Source of the DNA: Liolophura sinensis | Taxonomy: Eukaryota > Mollusca > Polyplacophora > Chitonida > Chitonidae | DNA: 64,000 bases | Assembly: GCF_032854445.1 (NCBI RefSeq) | Contig: NC_088302.1 | Span: forward strand, 7,683,338 to 7,747,337 | Reading direction: 5' to 3' | Part shown: positions 1 through 12,000 of the stretch, one piece after another | How the letters are laid out: every line of letters starts with the position of its first letter | How positions within the stretch are numbered: position 1 is the first letter of the stretch | Translations under genes and position numbers: made by a program | The notes under the pieces: model-generated | The model's input: the letters and a program-made list of their open reading frames with translations, nothing else | Told to the model about the DNA's origin: nothing | The model's database searches: none

Positions 1-3000
1 CTTGGCTCACTGTATAAATGTGTGCGATGCTAAGGCTGTTGTGTGTAGTGGAGGTATGTCGTGTGGTATCACGGATAAATTCTTGAAAGTTATTTTACAA
101 TTTTGATTCCTTTTGATTGATTTGTTCTGAAACCAATTCGTTCGTAGTGGGTTATTATGCACACATTATTAGCTCTTTGGTGACAGTTTTAAAAATGGAG
201 AACGTTTTTCGTCATGTTCTTCTCACTGTACAACAGTTACTCAAGGAGAGTTAAGTATGACATGATTATCATAAAAATGTGTTGTTAACTTAAGGTTACC
301 CTTTGTTTGAGAAAGCTCAGTCAGGTTGCAGTCTGATATGTACATGTCCTATAATAATTCTGTATCAGTGATGACTATACATTTCAATTAACATCACTTC
401 ATTTTTTACCTAATGGTGTGTAATTCATGGTGCCAGGGGGTGGGTAATTTGCTACTGCTCAAGCATTTAAACGAGAGGTTAGAATAAAACCGTATGTGAG
501 GTAAATTGATAATAAGCTGTTTTTCACCAGTCGTGTGTGACCATTTACCAAGTATCACACTTTCGTGGATGCTCTGGTTTTACTATCTATGTTGTAGTCT
601 TTTTATATTTACTTAAATGTAATGCAAAGTTTTTCATCTATACATCCTATTTCACTGAATACCGGTAGCTTTTCGAACAATTTGAAATAGCATTTTATCA
701 CGTTATCCGTGATAACTCAGACTTCAAACAGCGGATGGAATATACCGAAATCCTTCTACAATATGGTAATATAACATCTGGACCCAGTACCGTGTGCAAT
801 TTTCTTATCTGAATTTATTATATAACGGGACATCCTGTCAACACATTCTGCCCTACGATTGGTTGAATTTAGTCCGTCTGTAGGCAGTGGTTGCCACCCT
901 TTGGATCTGTCACACCAAAGACTTCTTCGGCGGCACTTTGGGGGCGTGGACTCGCCCTGTCACAAGTACGCACGGTATATTTACACACATCTGATGACTC
1001 CTCGTCGCCATACTAGTGTATGTAAAATGTTTAAGTACAAGATAAAACCTAAGCATACATATGTATCTTTGCATTTGATGAAATACTCTCCTCCACATGA
1101 ATTTTCACCAATCGGTATTAGACTCTCGCTTTGCCAATAAAGTGGCTGTGTCGTTTACATGTGACAGGCCGAATAGAACGTTACACAGTTTAACGTCAAA
1201 AATAATATATCCATTTCCTTAATAATAATATATGTCTAACTGATACGTTAATTCATCTTGATTGTGCCGATGCAGAATTTTGCGGCACCGTCTTAAGGGA
1301 CAAGACATGACCTGGTTGAAACATATTGCAGTCGAAAGTAGGATACTCAAGCTTTCTAAAAAGTATCATACTGTATTATTTTGATGAGATTTCACAGAAT
1401 AACATGTGAAACAAAACGACAATTCTGCAAAATGGCTGGTGTTAATCTAGGCAGCTATCTTGAGAATTTTATCCCATCAAAGATCCCATCAGTTGCGCGG
1501 CCCAATCTGTGACGTAGCCTTTACCCATTCACGCCATAAAGTGACATATTATAACACAGGACTACTGCATTTTGAGATCTTTTACAACGATTTAGTTACG
1601 TGTAGTCAAAGGGCTATTTCACAAAGTGTTGTGAAGCAGGTCTGTATCATTTAAGGACCACCACAGTCGTGGAATCAGTTGATTTATAAGCCGTGTAATA
1701 TTCAACGACGGTATCACAAATTATGTCAAACAGTAGCGTACCGCCTCGGCCGAAAAGGCATTCATCTTCCCAAGCACATTTTTGTCGTTCATTTTAGCGT
1801 TCAATCAGCAGTTTCTAAATAAAAAATATCAGAGTGAGTGCAAATTCATTAGGGATGTGGAACTAAAGTTCATGGGAATGAGAAGATCTCATCCCACCAG
1901 ACAACGCTTAAAATTAATGACATTTTTTGATACAATTTTTTTTCTCTTAATTCATTACAAATGAAGAATTTAAATTTTGCTCTCTCGTCTTTTTCTCATA
2001 CTAGGGGTTTTTTTTCTGTTTTCTTTTATAATATACAGTAAATAATTGAAAACGCCGTGCTCAAGCTGAGTTCTTTCTCTGACAGCCGCGATAACAAGGT
2101 CAGCAAAATTTGGTCTTAGAAGCCACCGATACAAAACTGAAGCACAAACTCCAGCGACAGTCGAATGCCTAGATTAGCGTCTGTGGTGCTTAGATTTATT
2201 TCCATTTGTTTCAGAATTGAGCATGTATCTAATTGTATAACAATCCGATTGTCATTTTTTTAAACGTTTAATAGGGGTCAAAATCACGAGCACAATCCCT
2301 CCAGAGGCTACAACCTGAACCAGGAATACTCCGGCCGTGCATCTGTAGCTAAGCTATATAGTACTGTATCAACAGTTCAAGCAGTGGAAGAAATGTTTCT
2401 CCAGTATGTCCAATTTCCGAGAAAACTAAAATTATTACTTAGGACTTGATCGCCGAAGTCTACGACTTTTATCGGCCATAGCCTACTGCTTTACGAAAAC
2501 ACCTTCGAGGTTAGAGAGGTAGAGTAACCGTGACGTCACTTTTCTCGTGATAATAGAAAAAAAATCTAAAAAAAAAATATTTAATGCAGGTTTAAGATAC
2601 TCTGAATGGTAGTCTTTCAGTGGACATGAACATTAGTCAGGTGTTGTTTTTACTTTGAAGGAACCTCTACCTTCAGTATGCGTTAATACTGCTCCTCCAA
2701 CTCAAACTCTGTGTCGACCATAGAAATAGCCATACCTGTACATGTATGCCATTGTTCTCATTTTCAGACCCAGACTTGGTAAACGCCTTAGGAGAGATCC
2801 GGTCGTCTATATCCGGGATTCCAGTTTACGTTCACGGGACAGACAGCAGTTCTCTCCCCTCGTCCTTCACCTCGCTGCCGGAACTTGTGGCCACAGTGCC
2901 TGGAGACCAAACACCCAAGGAATGGCGGACACAAATTCAAAACTACGATCCTCTTGCTTACATCTACACATCAGGGACTACAGGTATATGTATATATACG

Positions 3001-6000
3001 ATGTTTATTTCTTTGCTTGCTTGGAATTTAACAGCTGGGTTATTACCTGAATACAGTACCAACATATTAATGTTAAAAACGGTATCCCAAATTAGCGATT
3101 TCTTTTTTAATAATAATGACTCCAGCGGAGGCCATCATGTCTTGGCCTCCAAGACAAATTTGTATGGTGTTGAATATTATGAAACTGTATGACTTTTGCG
3201 GTAATGTGGATGTCTGACATATCGATGTGTAAAGCCTGCACTGTTTATACATTTCATTAATCAAAGACAGTTTAGGTATTGGGTGTGAGAGTACAGATAG
3301 CTGAATGTAGGCCTCAAGCGGAAAGGAAAACACAACAGGTTTCACAATCCACCCACTGAACAGTATATGATTCACAACCTGGTCCTTTACCAACCCTGTC
3401 CGCATCCAGGAACATGTGCAAGCAGCTGGACTTGGGCTGGATACTATCACCCCCATACGCATCCAGGAAGATCCACCGTGGTTTTGTCCTGAGCCTCAGG
3501 TTGATACCTCGCTCTCCTCCCTGAAGAAATCTTCCACCAACCCTTTAGTATACCATCAGGAGTTTAGTAATATGTGTTCAAAGTATCCATTTTATCACCG
3601 CATATTCACTGACGGTTCCAAGAATGATGATGGCGTGGCTTCTGCCGCTGTCCTTGGACCCAGAACCGTTTCAACTCGGTTTCCAAATTCCTGTTCTGTA
3701 TTTACTGCGGAAGCCAAGGCAATTTTGTGCGCACTTCGGTCCATTCCAGAGCTAGGAGGTAGCAGATTTCTCATCTGCTCTGACTCCCTTTCCTGCCTCC
3801 AGGCAATTCGGGCTAGTTCGCCTGTACATCCAGACATTCTGTCTATCAGGGAGATGTTTAAACGACTTAATGAAGATTTTATCATTGTCTTTTGTTGGGT
3901 GCCCGGGCATATGGGTATCCCTGGGAATACTGCTGCAGATGAAGCCGCGAAGGCGGCTTTGCATTCCGTTACTACCCAAACTGACGTTCCATATTCGGAC
4001 TTGCGTTCACTTATTTGCTCCTATATCAAGCGCTTGTTTCAGGCTCAATGGGATGGCCAGACAACCAACAAACTGCATGATATTCGTCAGTTTGTTGGTC
4101 CAGCGCCTTCCCTTTCACGGCATCGTCTCCGCTCTTGCATTTTGAGGAGGTGTCGTATCGGTCACACACGTGCTACGCATGGGTATTTGTTAAAAAGAGA
4201 AGATGCTCCTCATTGCTTTGCTTGTGATCAACGGTTCACAGTCAATCACATATTGCTTGACTGTGGCGACTTTGCTCCTGTACGAGATTCCTTTTATCAC
4301 GTGAGCTCTCTTTCAGAACTTTTCAATTCTGTAGAAAGTGATACTATTTTTGACTTTCTCTCTGCCATTGGTATGGCAGGAAAGCTGTAATTTTAAACTA
4401 CCGTCTGTGTTTGTTATGTGACTTCTGGTGTCCTTTTTGACTGAATAGTAAATGAATTATCCGTAGTAGATCGACTACTTGACGTTTTATTGTCGCGATA
4501 AAACTGAAATATTGTTGAAAGCGACGTTAAAACTTTCACTCACTCACTCACTCCTTTGCCAACCCAACCAACTAGGTTTTGCAACCTAGACATTTACCTA
4601 GCCAACCAGCTAGGTTTCACAACTTCAGCCTTTCGCCTGCCAGACCAGCTAGGTTTCACAACTTCAGCCTTTAACCTGCCAAACCATCTAGGTTTCACAA
4701 GCTGGTCATGTACCCACCCAACTAGCTAGGTTTTACAAGCACAACCTGGGCTTTTAACAACTAGCAAGCTAGGTTTCACAACCTGGACATGTACCTACCC
4801 AACTATATTGGTTACACAACCACAATCTGGACCTTTAACAACCCAACCAGCTAGATTTCATAACCTGGCCATGTACCTACCCAAGCAACAAGGTTTCACA
4901 AACCTGGGCCTTTGCCCACCCAACCAGTTAGATTTCACCAAAACGGTCTACGCAGTTAACCAGCTAGGTTTTATAACCCTGATCTTTACCTGTCTCACTA
5001 GCTACATGTACGCGTCACCACCCCGGTCTACGCACATAACCAGCTAGGTTTCACAACCTCGGTCTTTACCCACTCAAGCGGCTAGGTTTTACAACCTCGG
5101 TCTTTACCCACTCAAGCGGCTAGGTTTCCCAACCTTGGCCTTTACCCTGTCAACTGGCTAGGTTTCATGGTATTTACCTAGTCAACAAGCTACGTTTTAT
5201 AGCCTCTACCTGGACCACCAGCTAGGTTTCCTAGCCTTTACCGCCTAACTAGCTATATTTTACAACCTCGACCCTTACCTGCCCAACTAGCTAGGTTTCA
5301 CAAACTTGACCTTCATCCACTCAACCAGCTAAGGGTTTCACAACTTCGGCTTGTATCCACTCAACCAGCTAGGTCTCACCTAGGCCTTTACCCACCCAAC
5401 CAGCTTAGTTACATAAACTTGGTCGTTACCCGCCTTACTAGCCAGGTTTCCTGGCCTTTACCAACCTATCCAGCTAGGTATCTCAACCTCTGTCCTTACC
5501 CAACCAACCGGCTGGAATTCAGCAAGCAAACTGAGCGTATTAGGCCATAAAAGTATGCTGCATATCGAAGTGTTACATTTACTCTTCAGTCAGAACTGCT
5601 TTTCGGAATGCCTTTCACCTCGCATTTTACTAAGTACACGGGTTGTTTATGTCATCCCTCCGGCATCGGCTTCAGCTTCCAATAACAGGGTTAGAGGTGG
5701 TATCATTAAGTGCTGCATGTATTGATCTTAGGTTTTGCATACATGTAGAGTATAATAACACGAAGAGGGCGTTCCATTGTTGATTCGTTTTGTGTATATT
5801 AATTACCGTAAATTACGGTAAATTCACGACTTAGTGTGTTGTGTATTAGAAGCAATGTTAAACAATATGTTAGGCTAGGCTGGTATCTGAAGAAGTGCTG
5901 CATGTACTGACCTGAAGTTTTACATGTATACAAATCACAGTGACATGAGTGGGATGTTCTGTCGTACGAAGGAGCTGTTCCATCGTTGATGCCCTGTTAA

Positions 6001-9000
6001 CATATTAAATGCGGTAAATTATAAATTCAGTACCTTCACGTTTCTGTTTTTGCTTTAGAATCCACATAAGGGTTAATGTTCGAGTGAATGTATAAAGCTG
6101 GAGTATTGTATTCATGTGTCTCCTACACTAAGACGAGCTCTTTGGTAGTCTTGCCATGAAATCGAAGTTTCTCCAAATCATCTTTTTGTCATCGTTTTCG
6201 CTGTTATCTCATCCAATGGCAGGCCTGCCGAAACCTGCTCTGCTAACTCAACTGAAGGGTATCGTCATGGGCGAACTTCTGAGGGCGCAGGTGAACCTGT
6301 CGGATGAAGACATCATGTATACCTGTCTGCCCCTCTACCACTCCACAGGATTCTACGTGGGTTTATTTAACGTTATAGCTAGAGGTGAGCTATCAAGTAG
6401 AGTTTGTGAAAAGAACGATCATATCGCTTGACGATCAATATATGGTGAGATTTTTCTCTCCAGTGTCAGTGTAATGTGACTGGATGGAGTATCATTCTCG
6501 GTGTCAGGGTAATGTGACGGTGGTGTCATACGCGGTGTCAGTACAGTGTGACGGGGTAGGTGTGATACCCAATGTCTGTACAATGGACCAGGTGAGATAA
6601 CAATCTGGTGTTATAATGTGCCTGGGTGGGGTGTCATAATTTGTGTTAATACTGTGTGACTGGGTGAAATGTCATATCAGGTGTTAGTATAACGTCACCA
6701 GATGGGATGTTATATTTGGTATCAGTATAACGTGACTGAGTGGCATATCCTGTTTAGTGTTAGTATAATGTGAATATTGCTGGATGTCATGTCTGGTGTC
6801 AGTAGAATGTGACTGATGTGGTGTCTTAGCAGGTGTCAGTAGAATGTGACTGATGGGGTGTCTTAGCAGTGTCAGTAGAATGTGACTGATGGGATGTCTT
6901 AGCAGGTGTCAGTAGAATGTGACTGATGGGGTGCCTTAGCAGGTGTCAGTAGAATGTGACTGATGGGGTGTCTTAGCAGGTGTCAGTAGAGTGTGACTGA
7001 TGGGGTGTCATAGCACAATGCTGGGAAGAATCACACCCGGGCGAAAACACCCAGGCGAAATGCTGGTGTATTTTAGCTGTAGGTGAGGATGTAAAGAGAA
7101 TCCAAGGTAAAATATATTGTTCTCGGAGGATTCCACATAATTTGAAATCTCAGAAGGATGCTAACATTTACCGAGTTTCGCAGATTGGTGGTATTTAGGC
7201 CTATGCACCTTAGGATCCCCTAAATATGTTTTGAGTTTAGCCCTTATTTTTAAGTCAGAGAACCTATTAATTTTATCTCAGTCAGTTAACGCTCTTCCTG
7301 TATAATAGTGTAAAATATGCACATAAATAAATGATAATCCCAGACAGGTATGTCATACAGTTGGGAGTTTCTGACAGTTCTAGCACTCTCAAGATTTTCT
7401 TACGTTTCCAGGGGCGACCGTCGTTCTCAGTCGGAAGTTTTCCTCGTCTCACTTCTGGGAGGATTGTCGTAAACATAAAGTCACCGGTTTCCAGTACATT
7501 GGGGAGTTGTGTCGGTTTCTACTTCTCAGACCGCCAGTGAGTATATCCTTGTTCGAAACATAGGAGCTAGAACTTATAAAACATTTTTTTTCTTTGAGCT
7601 AATGTAAATTTTTCTACATCTCATTTCCTTGTTCTAAGCAAATGTCATTGTTCATTCAAATAAAAAAGGTGGTTTGACAGATACCTGGCGATGGTCAGTG
7701 GTTTACTGTGAGCACTCCGGAAAAAATTCTCGAGCACTGCCTTATGAATTAGTCATTCAGAGAACAATTTTTTCCACAGTTTGTAGGAGGCCTTCGTGTT
7801 TTTCGACATTCAAGAATATAGGTAGTACAGACTGATCAAAAGCGGTTTGTTTAAGTGAGGCTCTCGCCATTGTTCTCATCTAAAACATTGCACCCATCTA
7901 AATCATTTTTATCCTCTAGAACAGTTCTCTCATCGAAATGATTTTATCTTCTAAAGCATTCTTCTCGTCTAAATGATTGTTCTCGTCTAAAGCATTGTTT
8001 TCATCTAAAGCGTTGTTCTCGTCTAAATCATTCTTCTCGCCAAGAATATGTTTCCTTAAGATCGATCCAAGATCCGTAAGATGACGGGCTCGAATTCAAC
8101 TGTCGAAGCTTAGACTGCAGTTTGTTTGTATGGTGCATGTACCTAACGAAGGATTGGGTTTCCTTCATTTATGAATTCGCCAATTGTCGCAACAACTCAT
8201 ACGCTTCAAACACCACTGAGATAAATAAATTACCTTTTTCGCCGTGGTTTAGGTTATCCATAAATATTAATTTTTTCAGCATCCGAAAGACGGTGAGCAC
8301 TGTATCCGATTTGCCTACGGGAACGGCCTTCGAGAGGATATATGGGAAGAATTCCAGACCAGATTTAAAATTCCACATATTTTTGAATTTTTTGCTGCGA
8401 CAGATGGTCCGAGCGGTTTCGTTAATCTTCACAACAAAAAAGGAGCTATAGGACGATTATCTCCATATGTGGTAAATACTGTATTGGTGTTCCTCCTCCT
8501 GACGGCTTCATGCGTCATAAACGCTAATCAAATCAAATGAATGCATACTTTCATTTGTGACACAGTCATAAATATCGAAATAACCCCCCCCCCCCCCCCC
8601 CCCCCCCACCTGCTGCACGATATTCGAGCCATCGCCTTGTCAGAGGTTGGTCAGGTGTCTTATGGTGGGAATCAGCAATAGCCTTCAGATTCGCACTTTT
8701 GCTCGCGCCAACATACCTGACTAGCACGGCAGCGAAAACATTATCTAAATAGCAAATACAAAACTCTGCTTCACGGACTCATAAATCCAAAACCAGCTTT
8801 TGTTTACGTTAGCAAATTATGTACCTGTAAGGCGAGTAGACAGTTCTGTTACATGTATATATACACGCAGCTTCTTCCTTTACTTTATAGCACCAACATG
8901 TGAAACCTTGACAAATTATCGGTCGGCCGATTCAGCCCGTCATTTTCAGTTTCGTTTTCAAATCGTTCCTTGCTGTTTTTACCCTATTTCTTCTAAAATT

Positions 9001-12000
9001 TGGGACACTGGTCTGAGTTTCTTTTTACTCACATGGTTAGACCATCTAATGAACAACATACTCATATTACTTTTCCAAAAGGCTGGTAAAGAAATGCAAT
9101 ATTCTGCTTTCAACACTACTAATATCTGTCCCAAATTTTAGAAGAATTAGGGTAGTCCGTTTTTTCTAACGGTAATTCAAAGTACACTGTCCTAAATGAC
9201 GGGTCATCGGGTTGTTATTGAAGACTAAGGCGGGAATTTAAAATTTTATGGCCTTTATCACATGACAAGTGAGAAAATAAAAAAGTTCCGGGACTTTCCT
9301 CCAGCTTCTTTGCAAACCATGATAACAGAACAGCGTATAGTACATGGTTTCTTTTTTTGTCCATCAGGCCTGGCGGGATAACTTCTCGCGGATCCTGGTT
9401 AAGTTTGATCTGGCCACGGCGGAACCAATCAGGGACAAAAACGGCAGATGCATCCGAGTAAAGACGGGTGAGTCTAACATAGATAGTTTATAGTGGAACC
9501 CTGATTAGTGTAAATCCGAAACACAGAAGTTTCGTGTAGGCCTATACTTGACATTTATAGAAACATTTGCATGTGCAGTACCAAAAACAATCTTCAACTA
9601 CAACTGTGGCGACGCAAGGGCAAATTCCTTCCACAAATTATTTAATGAATTAAACCACGTGTCATTAATAATAATCCAGTCGTGATTCCATGATATAAAA
9701 ACGACGGCTCGACTCTAGTTTCGATCCCAGTAAGCATTCGATCATATTACTGTATAATCCAGTCGTGATTCCATGGAATAAAAACGACGGCTCGACTCTA
9801 GTTTCGATCCCAGTTAGCATTCGATCATATTACTGTATAATCCAGTCGTGATTCCGTGATATAAAAACGACAGCTCGGCTCTAGCTTCGATCCCAGTAAG
9901 CATTCGATCATATTACTGTATAATCCAGTCGTGATTCCATGATATAAAAACGACGGCTCGGCTCTAGCCTCGATCCCAATAAAAATTCGATCATATTACT
10001 GTATAATCCAGTCGTGATTCCATGATATAAAAACGACGGTTCGGCTCTAGTCTCGATCCCAGTAAGCATTCGATCATATTACTGTATAATCCAGTCGTGA
10101 TTCCATGATATAAAAACGACGGTTCGGCTCTAGTCTCGATCCCAGTAAGCATTCGATCATATTACTGTATAATCCAGTCGTTTATTCCATGGTATAAAAA
10201 CGACGGCTCGGCTCTAGTCTCGATCCCAGTAAGCATTTGATCATATTACTGTATAATCCAGTCGTGATCCCATGACATAAAAACGACGACTCGGCTCTAG
10301 CCTCGATCCCAGTAAGCATTCGATCATATTACTGTATAATCCAGTCGTGATTCCATGATATAAAAACGACGGCTCGGCTCTAGCTTCGATCCCAGTAAGC
10401 AGAAAAGCTTTCTACTTCCAGCTCGACTCGAAACAATGTACTTTCTCGGGATTGTCTGATTGTCATTATAAGCTTGTGGTTGTAAATGTGTATGCTTGTG
10501 AGCTTATGGCTACGAGCTGGTGATTGTGAGCTTATACTTGTGAGCTTGCTATTTTGAGGGAAAACCTGTGGGATTGTTATGGTGGACCTATGCTTGTGAG
10601 CTTACGGTTACAAGCTCGTGATTGTGAACCTATGCTTTTGAGCTTATGGTTACGAGCTGGTGATTGTAAGCTTATGCTTGTGATCGCGTGATTTTGCACT
10701 TAAAATTGTGAGCTTATGGTTGTGAGTTTATGGTTACGAGCTGGTATCCAGCTCTCTCTGTTTCAACTGCGTCAGGAGGTTCTCCAGGTACCTGGCGAAG
10801 ATCGGTTCCTTAGCCTACCCTGGGAACTCCAGTTTTCTTCAACCATAGACCCTATACCTAGCCGCCGTCATACAGATGACAAAAGCGTTAAACCAGGGAT
10901 TGAGACGTCTATCTTAATCCCACTTTAAATAGCAGTCATGTAAATAAAATAAATACATACTGTACTATTCTCATCTCTAGTGACCATTAACCTACTTATA
11001 CTTAGGAGAGCGGGTGGCATCAAGGCAAACAGGCTACTGAATGGGGTTATGGCACGTGGCTACTAACATCTGTAAACCTTTATATATCTGATGTATACCT
11101 AAGGTGTTGTTAGATGCCTTCGGCTTCCATATAACTAGGCGTTAAGCCATAATCATTCATTCATTCCATATAACTATACATGTATCTCCAAAACTACTCA
11201 GCCAAACTATATGAAGCTTTCTAAGTTAACTAATGGTGGCCTTCAGTGCGCGCTTGAAATGTTCTCATCGACGGTTAGCATGAGAGCATCAGGCGGCCAG
11301 TAGTGTTGCAGAGTTATTTATTTGATGATTGTATGCATTTAAACGACTAAAAACAAGGATGAAATAAATGCCGTAGATATGGCTTGTGGCTATAGCCTTA
11401 CATGACATTCTTGTATATGTTAAGCGCTTGTATTGAAATATGAATATTGTCGCTTTATCTAATTGTGTTTTATGTAATTTGTGCAGTGAGATGCCCCTTC
11501 ATGTCTCTTTTATGACACTATCTATATGTACACATCTGGGGTAAGCTTTACGACTTGGAAGCATTTAACTGTGCTTGATGTTCAGTATAAGGTCGACAAA
11601 GCTCGGTGGTCGTATACTGTGATTATGGTGTCATGTTCTTTCTTAGTGAGGCAGCACCTTTAAGTTCAGTACACAACGGGTGTGATAGTTTCAATGTGAA
11701 GTTGAAAACAATGATAAACCACAAGCAACCCAGGAGCCTCCCACCAATGCCGTCGTTGTGAGTTCAAATCCAGCTCATGCTTGCTTCCTCTCCGGTAGTG
11801 ATGGTTGTGGGTTTTTTTCGTGGCTGTTCCCGGCCGTATAAGTGAAGTACAGGGGAAGTGAAATATTCTTGAGTATGACCTAAAACCCCAATCAAAGAAA
11901 TAAATAAAAATAAACCTTAAGCAAGGCAACCACCAAACAAACCAAATCTCTCCACATCTTTTCTCTTGGCTTTTCACTGAAGGTGAACCAGGCCTGCTGC

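Noticed and set aside
3416-4390. A domesticated RNase H host gene
   Set aside because: The frame has no intron structure or conserved start, ends in a LINE-type Cys/His region and is followed by a retrotransposon 3' tail with (TCAC)n. It is a 5'-truncated LINE copy.
9669-10402. CRISPR-like regular repeat
   Set aside because: Whole 83-bp units are tandem with no unique spacers, in a eukaryotic intron with no cas genes.
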